Source of the DNA: Nautiliaceae bacterium
GTDB taxonomy: Bacteria; Campylobacterota; Campylobacteria; Campylobacterales; Nautiliaceae
Assembly: GCA_027035735.1 (NCBI GenBank)
Contig: JALVUH010000104.1
Span: 1 to 7,094, forward strand
Direction of reading: 5' to 3'
Length of the DNA stretch: 7,094 nucleotides
The notes below the pieces were generated by a model. The model saw nothing but the letters and a program-made list of their open reading frames with translations. It ran no database searches and was not told where the DNA came from. The position numbers and the translations under genes were made by a program. Positions 1 to 7,010 of the stretch are shown here, piece by piece; the stretch's first letter is position 1, and every line of letters starts with the position of its first letter.

Positions 1-191
1 ATCCAACTTGTGGTGCATGTCTTGGCGGATATATGGGAATTTTAGGAGATGGTGAGAGATGTGTAGCTACTACAAATAGAAATTTTAGAGGAAGAATGGG
101 AAGCAGAAACTCTGAAGTTTATCTAAGTAACGCTGCAGTTGCAGCAGCAAGTGCAATTGCAGGAAAAATTGCCGACCCAAGAGATATATGA
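1..191 (+). CDS. leuC: 3-isopropylmalate dehydratase large subunit, C-terminal fragment
   Basis: The gene enters from the left edge; reading from base 3 gives 62 whole codons ending in TGA at 189-191. LeuC, with LeuD, isomerises 2-isopropylmalate to 3-isopropylmalate in leucine synthesis, in the cytoplasm, using a 4Fe-4S cluster. The fragment begins PTCGACLGGYMG, whose CxxC pair matches two of the three cluster-binding cysteines of the aconitase superfamily; the third would lie upstream of the window. It continues with TTNRNFRGRMG and SEVYLSNAAVAAASAIAGKIADP, the standard end of the shorter LeuC/HacA-like subfamily (about 420 aa) rather than the E. coli LeuC type. Homoaconitase or methylmalate/citramalate-type dehydratases share this end, so the exact substrate cannot be settled from the fragment. 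The stop overlaps the next ATG in an ATGA tetranucleotide, pointing to one transcript and coupled translation. Confidence 0.88.
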   Translation, partial: PTCGACLGGYMGILGDGERCVATTNRNFRGRMGSRNSEVYLSNAAVAAASAIAGKIADPRDI

Positions 192-1165
192 ATTATTTAA
201 TACCTGAGTGGGAAAAACAGGAATTTATTCAACTTGTTTTTCCTCACAAAAATACTGATTGGAACTGCTGTTTAGAAGAAGCTGTTGCAACATTTAGTGA
301 AATAGCTTATGCAATAGCACAATATCAAAAAGTTTTAATTTGCTATGAAGATAAAAACACAATAAATCATCTTAAACACAAAAATTTTATATTCAAAAAA
401 GTAAAAAATAACGACACATGGGCAAGAGATTTTGGAGCAATCAGCGTAAAAATTGACAACGAAGTTAAACTTCTTGATTTTAAATTCAACGGCTGGGGAC
501 TTAAATTCCCGGCAAATTACGATAATTTAATTTCAAGAGAAATTTTTGATATTTATAAAAGTTACAATTTTGTGTTAGAAGGCGGAAGTATTGATACCAA
601 TGGTCAAGTATTATTGACCACGAGTCAATGTCTATTAGAACCAAATAGAAACTATCCAATGAATAAAGAAGAAATTGAAGATTTTTTAAAAAAAGAACTT
701 TTCGTAAAAGAAATAATCTGGCTAAATCACGGATTTTTAGAAGGTGACGATACAGACTCTCACATAGACACTCTAGCAAGATTTGTAAACAAAGATACAA
801 TAGTTTACTGCAAATGTGAAGATAAAAACGATATTCATTATAATGAGCTTAAAAAAATGAAAGAAGAACTTAAAAAGACTAACTTTAATTTAATCCCCCT
901 ACCTCTACCTTCTGCTAAATACTACAATAATGAAAGACTTCCGGCAACTTATGCCAACTTTCTTATAACAAACGAAGCTGTAATTTTGCCAATTTATGAA
1001 GATGAAAAAGACAGATATGTTTATGATTTATTCAAAGAAATTTTTGATAGAGAAATAATCCCTATTAATGCAAATGTTCTTATCAGACAACACGGAAGTA
1101 TCCACTGTATCACAAAAGAATATTTTAGTGATTGTTTAAAAAAGGAAAAACATGACAAAAGATAA
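188..1165 (+). CDS. aguA: Agmatine deiminase (peptidyl-arginine deiminase-like family)
   Basis: A cytoplasmic enzyme predicted to convert agmatine to N-carbamoylputrescine plus ammonia, a step from arginine towards putrescine. The 325 residues carry the family signatures in order: WEKQEFIQLVFPH at 8-20, WARDFG at 78-83 (substrate-binding Asp81), EGGSID at 131-136, DTDSHIDTLARF at 188-199 (catalytic His192), LPATYANFLI at 251-260, and HGSIHCIT at 302-309 with nucleophile Cys307. The last motif is GGGNIHCIT in plant and Pseudomonas enzymes; the QHGSIHC variant and the length of about 325-330 aa are more like the Helicobacter/Campylobacter forms. All catalytic residues are present, so it looks intact. 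The ATG sits in the ATGA overlap with leuC; AAGAG at 179-183 is only a weak ribosome site, so reinitiation after leuC is likely. The 3' end overlaps mod by 14 nt. No carbamoylputrescine amidase gene (aguB) is visible beside it. A peptidyl-arginine or other guanidine substrate is the main alternative. Confidence 0.9.
   Translation: MNYLIPEWEKQEFIQLVFPHKNTDWNCCLEEAVATFSEIAYAIAQYQKVLICYEDKNTINHLKHKNFIFKKVKNNDTWARDFGAISVKIDNEVKLLDFKFNGWGLKFPANYDNLISREIFDIYKSYNFVLEGGSIDTNGQVLLTTSQCLLEPNRNYPMNKEEIEDFLKKELFVKEIIWLNHGFLEGDDTDSHIDTLARFVNKDTIVYCKCEDKNDIHYNELKKMKEELKKTNFNLIPLPLPSAKYYNNERLPATYANFLITNEAVILPIYEDEKDRYVYDLFKEIFDREIIPINANVLIRQHGSIHCITKEYFSDCLKKEKHDKR
1142..1146 (+). promoter_or_regulatory. 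Ribosome binding site of mod
   Basis: AAGGA lies five bases before the ATG at 1152, inside the last codons of aguA. It supports 1152 as the mod start although this makes the two genes overlap by 14 nt. Ribosomes finishing aguA would cover this site, so translation of mod may be coupled to aguA. Confidence 0.65.
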
Positions 1166-3827
1166 TGAAGCTAAATTTTTTTCTTTGCTAAAAGATTTGT
1201 TTATAGGTGAAAAAATTGAAGGTGATAGCGCCTATGTAAATTTAATGAAATTAAAATCTCTTCATTTTGAAAAGATTGAAAATAGAATAAAAAATAAACT
1301 TTTTGGTAGAAAAAATAAAGAAGAAATTTACGATAAGCTCTACACATTTTTTCACTCTTTTTTTGATAAGAGTGGTGGTATTATGTTTGCTAATACTCCA
1401 AGATGGAAAAATATTTATGCTAAACTCTCTTCAAAAGATGTAGAGCTTTTTTATAAAACAAGGGATTTATATTACATAAAAACCCAAAAAGTTTATAACT
1501 CAATGGAAATCAAATTAGAAGATGAAACGACAGATTTTATTTTTAAGTTTGATGTAAGTGATTTAGGAGAAAGAAAAGGAAATGAAAAAAAGGATATTGA
1601 ATTTTATTTTGTAGATTATAAAAAAGAAAATGTAAAACATTTTTTAACTTTTAAAGTTAAGTATAAAGAAAAACAAAATTATGAAGTATTAAAAGAGATT
1701 TTAGGAGAACAAGAACCAAAAGAAATAAGAAAGATTCTTTTAGAAAAAAATGATACTCATATTAAAGTAGTTAAGAATTTTGTATATGAAAATAAAGATA
1801 AGTTAAAAGCAGATGATATTGAATTATTGATTGAAAAAGTTGATAAACAATCTTTAATGAAAGAAGCTAAGGTTGAGTTTGTAATTACTAAATATAAAGC
1901 TATTAAAAAACTTATTCCAAAATTAAAAGAGGAAATATTTAAAAAAGCACTAACTTTATATAAAAAACAAAGCGAAATAGATTATTTTATCCACAAAAAC
2001 GCAAAAGCATTTTTAAAAGAGCAGTTTAATTTGTACATGTTTAACTATCTTAAGGATGAAGAGGTAATTTTTAATCAAAATAGACTAAATGAACTTAAAT
2101 TTTTAAAAGAAGTAGCTGATATTGTTATTGATGAAGTTTCTTTATTTGAAGATGAATTAAAAAGAATATGGACTAAACCTAGATTTGTATTTAATTCAAA
2201 TTATGTAATTACAAAAGACAGGTTAGAAAAATATCAAGTATTAGATAAATTTTTAGAATATAATGGAATTGAAGAGCAAATAAAAGAATGGAAAAGTTTA
2301 AAATTAGTAGATGAAGATTTTGAATTAAGCAGAATAAATGATGAAAAGTATAAATATTTGCCTTTTGATACAAAATATTTTAAAGATATTGAAATAGATT
2401 TACTTGAAAAAATAGATAACCTTGATGATGAGCTTGATGGAAGGCTTATTCATAGTGAAAATTTTCAAGCTCTAAATACTCTTTTGCCAAAGTATAGAAA
2501 TCAAATTGATTTAATTTATATTGATCCGCCTTATAATGCTCCATCAAGTGAAATAGCATATATAAACCGTTTTAAGCATTCTACTTGGCTTACGATGATG
2601 GAAAATAGGGTATCTATTGCTAAACAATTTTTGAAAAAAGATGGAATTTTTGAATGTGCTATTGATGATAATGAAAGAGATAGACTTAATAATTTATTAT
2701 TTGAAATTTATGGAAAGGAAAATTTTATTTCTTCATTATGTATTATTCAAAATCCTGGAGGTAGAAGTGATGATAAATTTATAGCTACTACACACGAATA
2801 TTGTTTGTTATATGCTAATAATAAAATTAAATTAAATTTAGGTAAGTTAAAAAAAGAGAATTTTAAAAATCAAACTAATTTAATTCCTTTTAGAAGAAGT
2901 GGTTCAAATTCTACTCCAGATAAGAGACCTAACTTACATTATCCAATATATTTTTCTATTAAAAATAATAAAATTTTTTTAGAAAAAAAAAGTAAAGAAG
3001 AAATTATAGAAATTTTACCTATTGATAGTAGTGGGAGAAAAAGAGTATGGAGATGGAGCAAGCAAACTTTAAGTGAAAATTTAGATAAAGTCATTATTAG
3101 AAAAGTGAATGGACGATTTGATGTTTATATAAAAGAAAATGAAAAAGAATTTATAAAACCTAAATCTTTATGGAATAAATCAAACTATGCTGGAAGTACA
3201 GGTACTTTTATACTTAAAAATATGGAATTAAAATTTGATTTTCCTAAATCTCCTTTTTTATTATACGATATATTTTCATTGATAGAAAATAAAAAATTTA
3301 GTATTTTAGACTTCTTCGCAGGAAGTGGAACAACTGCTGATGCTGTAATTAGATTGAATAAAGATGATGGAGGAAATAGGAAATTTTTATTGATTGAAAT
3401 GGGAGAACATTTCAATAATGTAATTTTGCCAAGAATTAAGAAACTCTGTGTTTCATTAAATTATAAACAAGGTTATCCACAAGATAGAAATGGTAATTCA
3501 TTGTTTTTCAAATATTATTCCCTCGAACAATATGAAGACATTCTAAAAAAAGCAGAATATAAAAATGATATAAAAACTTCTCCACTTCTTGGACTTAAAG
3601 GAATAAAAATAAAAAAAAATAATGCTTTTTATACATTTGATAGGATTTATCCAAGTAAAAGAATTGATTTAGCTGAAACTATTTCAAATTTACTTGGAGA
3701 AAAAATTAAAAAAATTACAAAAGATAAAATCTATTTAGAGACAAAGGAGATTGACTTAAATAATTTAACTTTTAAAAATTATCCAGAGTTAAAGTCTTTG
3801 ATATATTGGGGAGAGAGTTATGCTTGA
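1152..3827 (+). CDS. mod: Type III-like DNA (adenine-N6) methyltransferase, Mod subunit, with long N-terminal extension
   Basis: Predicted modification and recognition subunit of a type III-like restriction-modification system, methylating adenine with S-adenosylmethionine. The catalytic motif IV (DPPYN, residues 458-462) comes before the AdoMet-binding motif I (FAGSGTT, 722-728), the beta-class order of type III Mod proteins. Other Mod signatures flank them: HSENFQALNTLLP (434-446), HSTWLTMMENR (476-486), AIDDNE (503-508), HEYCLLYANN (548-557), KPKSLW (669-674), FDFPKS (695-700), and NKDDGGNRKFLLIE (736-749). Residues 550-690 between the motifs probably hold the target-recognition domain. 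The protein is 891 aa; EcoP15I-type Mod proteins are about 600-650 aa. The excess is N-terminal: residues 1-430 are lysine- and glutamate-rich, with KQSEIDYFIHKNAKAFLKEQ (272-291) the most conserved-looking block, and no enzyme motif I recognise. Start chosen from AAGGA upstream. It overlaps res by 8 nt. DPPY favours m6A over m4C; the recognition site cannot be read from sequence. Confidence 0.92.
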   Translation: MTKDNEAKFFSLLKDLFIGEKIEGDSAYVNLMKLKSLHFEKIENRIKNKLFGRKNKEEIYDKLYTFFHSFFDKSGGIMFANTPRWKNIYAKLSSKDVELFYKTRDLYYIKTQKVYNSMEIKLEDETTDFIFKFDVSDLGERKGNEKKDIEFYFVDYKKENVKHFLTFKVKYKEKQNYEVLKEILGEQEPKEIRKILLEKNDTHIKVVKNFVYENKDKLKADDIELLIEKVDKQSLMKEAKVEFVITKYKAIKKLIPKLKEEIFKKALTLYKKQSEIDYFIHKNAKAFLKEQFNLYMFNYLKDEEVIFNQNRLNELKFLKEVADIVIDEVSLFEDELKRIWTKPRFVFNSNYVITKDRLEKYQVLDKFLEYNGIEEQIKEWKSLKLVDEDFELSRINDEKYKYLPFDTKYFKDIEIDLLEKIDNLDDELDGRLIHSENFQALNTLLPKYRNQIDLIYIDPPYNAPSSEIAYINRFKHSTWLTMMENRVSIAKQFLKKDGIFECAIDDNERDRLNNLLFEIYGKENFISSLCIIQNPGGRSDDKFIATTHEYCLLYANNKIKLNLGKLKKENFKNQTNLIPFRRSGSNSTPDKRPNLHYPIYFSIKNNKIFLEKKSKEEIIEILPIDSSGRKRVWRWSKQTLSENLDKVIIRKVNGRFDVYIKENEKEFIKPKSLWNKSNYAGSTGTFILKNMELKFDFPKSPFLLYDIFSLIENKKFSILDFFAGSGTTADAVIRLNKDDGGNRKFLLIEMGEHFNNVILPRIKKLCVSLNYKQGYPQDRNGNSLFFKYYSLEQYEDILKKAEYKNDIKTSPLLGLKGIKIKKNNAFYTFDRIYPSKRIDLAETISNLLGEKIKKITKDKIYLETKEIDLNNLTFKNYPELKSLIYWGESYA
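3808..3817 (+). promoter_or_regulatory. Ribosome binding site of res
   Basis: The purine run GGGGAGAGAG inside the last codons of mod contains a GGAG core (3810-3813) six bases before the ATG at 3820. It is a strong Shine-Dalgarno match and fixes the res start, giving an 8-nt overlap with mod. Res production is therefore likely tied to prior translation of Mod. Confidence 0.7.
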
Positions 3828-6657
3828 GAAGATTGTAGAACTTGTAGAGTTAAATAATTTTTTTATCCCAGAAGATGAGCTTAGATTTTTTACAAAAGAA
3901 AAAACTCTTTTTGATTATCAAGTAGATGCCCTAAAAAAGACACTTAAATTTTTTGAACTTGCTTTTGAGGATAAAAAATTTAATAAAGAAAAACTTTATC
4001 AAAAATATTTAGAGTTTAATAAAGATATTTCAAAGTTAAAAATTAAGGATTCATTTATAGGAGATGAAAGATTTAGCTATTTGTATTTAGGCAAAAATAG
4101 TGATGAGATTAGTTTTAAAGAGTTAGTTAATAGGTGTAGCTATTGGATGGCAACGGGTAGTGGTAAAACTCTTATTATGGTTAAATTAGTTGATATGTTA
4201 AGAAAACTAATAAAATTAAAAAAAATTCCAAATAAAAAAATCTTAATTCTTGCTCCAAGTAATTCTATAATAGAACAAATAAAATTTCATTTTGAAGAAT
4301 TTAATAAATCAAATAATGAAAAGCTATTTCTTAAAGATTTAAGAGAATTTAACGAATATGATGATTTGTATATTTATAGAGCTGATAATATTGTAGCAAC
4401 AGAAACTAAAAAAGAAGTGCTTAATTTTTATGATTTTTATAATAATGGAAATTGGTATTTAATTTTAGATGAAGCTCACAAAGGTGATAAAGACGAATCA
4501 ATTCGTCAAAAACTTTTTGCTTTAATTGCTAAAAATGGAATAATGTTTAACTTTTCTGCTACTTTTACCGAGGAAATTGATAAAGTGAGCACAATTAAAG
4601 ATTTTAAGTTAGATAAATTTTTAAACTCAGGCTATGGTAAAAAAATAGCTCTACTTGAAGCTAGTGTAAAAACAGGTAGTGAAAAACAAAAAGACTCTAT
4701 TGTAAAATCTTTAATATTACTTGCGGCTTTAAAGAAAGAGTATAAAAAACTAAAACCTTTATATTCAGCTCCTTTGATGCTTGTTTTAGCAAATAGTGTA
4801 AATATTGAAAAAGCAGATTTAAAGGAATATTTTATTCAACTTCAAAAGATAATAGCCGGAGAATTTGATTTTGAGAAATTAAAAAATGAATTGATAAATG
4901 AATTAAGCTCTAAAAAATATCTGTTTGGACTTGGTAATATAAGAATTGATATATTGAAAAATTTGACTATAAAAGATTTTTATCAAATTTTTAATGTTTC
5001 AAATCCAACTAAAGATAAAATAGAAGTTAGTAGGCTTTTAGGAAATGATGATGAGTTAGTTTTTAAGCTAAAAGGAAGTAATGAATATTTTATGTTAATC
5101 AATGCTTCAAATATCAATAAATGGACTAATGATTTTTTAGATGGTTATGAAATAGTAGAGAGCATTGAAGAGAGTGTATTTAAAAATTTAGATGTTAAAG
5201 AAAATATTTCTATTTTGATGGGAAGTAGAAAGTTTATTGAGGGATGGGATAGCAATAGACCAAATATTATAAATTTTGTAAATCTTGGAAATACAAAAGA
5301 GGCTAAAAAGTTAGTTTTACAAGCAATTGGAAGAGGTGTTAGAATTGAGCCATTTAAAAATTTTAGAAAGAGAATTTGTGATGTTGAATTTAAAGAAGAT
5401 GAAATTAAGATTATCAATAATGTCTTATCTAAAATGAAATTAGATGCTATTAGTGTTTGTAAACAAGTAAATTTGATAGAGAGTCTTTTTATTTTTCCTT
5501 CTGATGAAAAGCAGATTGAAAAAGTTTTACTATCTTTACAAGAAGTTAGTGATAATTTGAATAGAGAGTGTAAGAGGGTTAATGTCAAGAAACAAGAAAT
5601 TAAAGATTTGTGTTATCCAGTGTTTGAAGAGAGTGATGAGTATAATGATGAGCCTTTTGTGATTTCAAAAGAAGATTTTGAAAAGCTACAAGAAATTTTA
5701 TCTATTTATGATGATATAACACTTCTTTTAAAATTTGACATATCACCAAGGACAATTAGTAAGATTAGAATTAAAGAGAATTTTAAAGTAAAAAATAAAG
5801 GTGGTTTAAATTTAGAAGATTTTGAATTGTTAAAAGTAATTGATAATTACTTTAATAAAAAAATTAAAAAATTTGTAGGATTTAAAATAGTTGATGATAA
5901 TGTGATTAAGCATTATAAGTATATTTGTGCTGAAATGAATGATGAAGATATTAAAGAATTTCAAGAAGATTTAAATAAAATTATTGAAAGCAAAAGATGT
6001 CCAAATGAAAATAAAGAGTTAAAAGCTCTTGAAGAGATTATCAACAATCCTAATTTACCTGTAAGTTTAAAAGAGGAAGCCAAAAAAGAGTTGTCTAAAT
6101 TTAAAAATAGTATAAAAAGCAAATTTATCCCTTCTTTTATAGATTGTAAGCTGATATTAGAGCATTATTATATTCCTTTATTACATTTAAAATATGATAA
6201 AGAAAAAGAAGAAATAATTGAATCTCCTGTTAATTTTAAGCATATCATCAAAGTAGGGTCAGAAATAGAGTTTATTTATGATTTGATTGAGATTATTCCA
6301 AAGTTAAATGAAATTTATGATAGTTGGTATTTTTCTAAACTTGATGAGAGTTTAGATGAGATTAAGATTCCTTATTTTAACACTGATAAAGGTAATTGGG
6401 ATAACTTTTCTCCGGATTTTATATTCTGGTTAAAACAAAAAGATAAAAAGAAAATAGTTTTTGTAGATCCAAAAGGAGTTGAACATACAAGAAACGCAAG
6501 AGATAAAATACTTGGATTTGAAAGATTTGTTAAAGATATTGTTGCCGATAATATTGAAGTTAAATTATTTTTATATTCTAAGGAAGCAGATAAAGTAGAT
6601 AGTGAGAAAAAAGAATATTGGTCTGATGATTTAAATGCAATTTTTAAACTATTATAA
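3820..6657 (+). CDS. res: Type III-like restriction endonuclease, Res subunit (SF2 helicase plus PD-(D/E)xK nuclease)
   Basis: Predicted restriction subunit that acts with Mod: ATP hydrolysis drives movement or long-range switching on DNA, and the C-terminal nuclease cuts unmethylated DNA. Helicase motifs appear in order: LFDYQ (30-34, Q-motif-like), Walker A ATGSGKT (111-117), DEAH (217-220), SAT (246-248), SRKFIEGWDSNRPN (469-482, motif V region) and QAIGRGVRIEP (501-511, motif VI with both arginines). APLMLVLANSVN (317-328) matches the linker between the two RecA folds of type III Res proteins. The nuclease site is near the end: SPDF (864-867) then FVDPKG (881-886), giving Asp866, Asp883 and Lys885. 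The 945-aa length is close to EcoP15I Res (about 970 aa). No frameshift or missing motif is seen, so it looks active. Gene order Mod then Res fits the usual safe order of methylation before cutting. Other helicase-nuclease defence proteins share this plan, but the Mod partner makes type III the best call. Confidence 0.92.
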   Translation: MLEKIVELVELNNFFIPEDELRFFTKEKTLFDYQVDALKKTLKFFELAFEDKKFNKEKLYQKYLEFNKDISKLKIKDSFIGDERFSYLYLGKNSDEISFKELVNRCSYWMATGSGKTLIMVKLVDMLRKLIKLKKIPNKKILILAPSNSIIEQIKFHFEEFNKSNNEKLFLKDLREFNEYDDLYIYRADNIVATETKKEVLNFYDFYNNGNWYLILDEAHKGDKDESIRQKLFALIAKNGIMFNFSATFTEEIDKVSTIKDFKLDKFLNSGYGKKIALLEASVKTGSEKQKDSIVKSLILLAALKKEYKKLKPLYSAPLMLVLANSVNIEKADLKEYFIQLQKIIAGEFDFEKLKNELINELSSKKYLFGLGNIRIDILKNLTIKDFYQIFNVSNPTKDKIEVSRLLGNDDELVFKLKGSNEYFMLINASNINKWTNDFLDGYEIVESIEESVFKNLDVKENISILMGSRKFIEGWDSNRPNIINFVNLGNTKEAKKLVLQAIGRGVRIEPFKNFRKRICDVEFKEDEIKIINNVLSKMKLDAISVCKQVNLIESLFIFPSDEKQIEKVLLSLQEVSDNLNRECKRVNVKKQEIKDLCYPVFEESDEYNDEPFVISKEDFEKLQEILSIYDDITLLLKFDISPRTISKIRIKENFKVKNKGGLNLEDFELLKVIDNYFNKKIKKFVGFKIVDDNVIKHYKYICAEMNDEDIKEFQEDLNKIIESKRCPNENKELKALEEIINNPNLPVSLKEEAKKELSKFKNSIKSKFIPSFIDCKLILEHYYIPLLHLKYDKEKEEIIESPVNFKHIIKVGSEIEFIYDLIEIIPKLNEIYDSWYFSKLDESLDEIKIPYFNTDKGNWDNFSPDFIFWLKQKDKKKIVFVDPKGVEHTRNARDKILGFERFVKDIVADNIEVKLFLYSKEADKVDSEKKEYWSDDLNAIFKLL

Positions 6658-6686
6658 AATTTTTAATTTATTTATCATAAAAAAAA

Positions 6687-6724
6687 TCTAATAATTTTAA
6701 AAAAGATTAGAAACACTATCTAAT
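6687..6724. repeat. Alternating inverted repeats TCTAAT / ATTAGA / TCTAAT
   Basis: TCTAAT (6687-6692), ATTAGA (6706-6711) and TCTAAT (6719-6724) mean the middle copy can pair with either flank, giving two mutually exclusive 6-bp hairpins just after the res stop. The stems are nearly pure A/T and no T-run follows, so function is doubtful; in such AT-rich DNA it may be chance. Confidence 0.3.
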
Positions 6725-6749
6725 AAACTTATGAAAAAATTTGTATTTT

Positions 6750-6777
6750 AATTTTATAAAATCTAAAATTTTTATTC
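6750..6777 (+). terminator. Possible weak rho-independent terminator after res
   Basis: AATTTTA (6750-6756) pairs perfectly with TAAAATT (6764-6770) around a 7-nt loop, and the right arm runs on into TTTATT. It is correctly placed, about 90 nt after the res stop, but the stem has no G-C pair, so it would be weak and could be chance. Confidence 0.25.
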
Positions 6778-6833
6778 CCTTAATAGTAAAATAGCAAATA
6801 AAATCAAAAAAACAAATCTGCTGATTAAATTTA

Positions 6834-6859
6834 TTGTTTTAGACTTAAAAATAAAACAA
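6834..6859. repeat. 8-bp inverted repeat TTGTTTTA / TAAAACAA
   Basis: The arms at 6834-6841 and 6852-6859 match perfectly across a 10-nt spacer. It could form a stem in either transcript and lies about 150 nt beyond the 3' end of 5S rRNA, so a role in ending the rRNA operon is possible. On the - strand a run of seven T falls only further on (6807-6813 in + coordinates, as A), too far to make a normal terminator. Confidence 0.25.
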
Positions 6860-7010
6860 CCTAAAATCAAAGAAGAAAAAAATAGGCAATAAAGAAATTG
6901 AATCATTATCAAACATTCATTTAAAAAATCATAAAGAAAAGATATTAGACGGCATTGAATAGACAGTGCCAGACACTTAGTAATTGAAGTTAATTTAATA
7001 TATACTGGTA

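Larger units (their letters stand above)
6658..7010. other. AT-rich intergenic region between res and the rRNA operon
   Basis: About 350 nt, almost entirely A and T, lying between two convergent transcription units. I see no ORF with a start codon and ribosome site on either strand; ATG 6731 stops after five codons. It holds several short A/T inverted repeats, a repeated ATCTAATAA (6686-6694 and 6718-6726), a possible terminator near 6750-6775, and a less AT-rich patch at 6947-6977. Terminators for both res and the rRNA operon should lie here, but none is a classic GC-rich hairpin. Confidence 0.7.

Noticed and set aside
501..800. 99-codon open frame on the - strand inside aguA
   Set aside because: It lies wholly opposite a well-supported enzyme gene, its product is a leucine- and tyrosine-rich string without recognisable domains, and it is explained by the codon bias of aguA.
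3185..3415. 76-codon open frame on the - strand inside mod
   Set aside because: It is opposite the motif I region of the methyltransferase, which is strongly supported; no independent signal for a gene.
5145..5588. 147-codon open frame on the - strand inside res
   Set aside because: It is opposite helicase motifs V and VI of Res; the serine/leucine-rich product is typical of the reverse strand of an AT-rich gene.
1152..6657. Whether mod-res could be part of BREX, DISARM or a similar multi-gene defence system
   Set aside because: No PglZ, BrxL, DrmA/DrmB or other partner gene is present; the genes on both sides are leuC-aguA and 5S rRNA. The two proteins together are enough for a type III system.
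6751..6762. Perfect palindrome ATTTTATAAAAT as an operator
   Set aside because: It is made only of A and T in a region that is mostly A and T, is downstream of genes on both strands and no regulator is present; chance is the better explanation.
6855..6962. Open frame of 35 codons on the + strand ending in HKEKILDGIE and TAG, resembling a protein tail
   Set aside because: It has no start codon or ribosome site and is preceded by a stop at 6852-6854. It is very lysine-rich, as expected of A-rich DNA, and the length is within chance. A gene remnant cannot be excluded.
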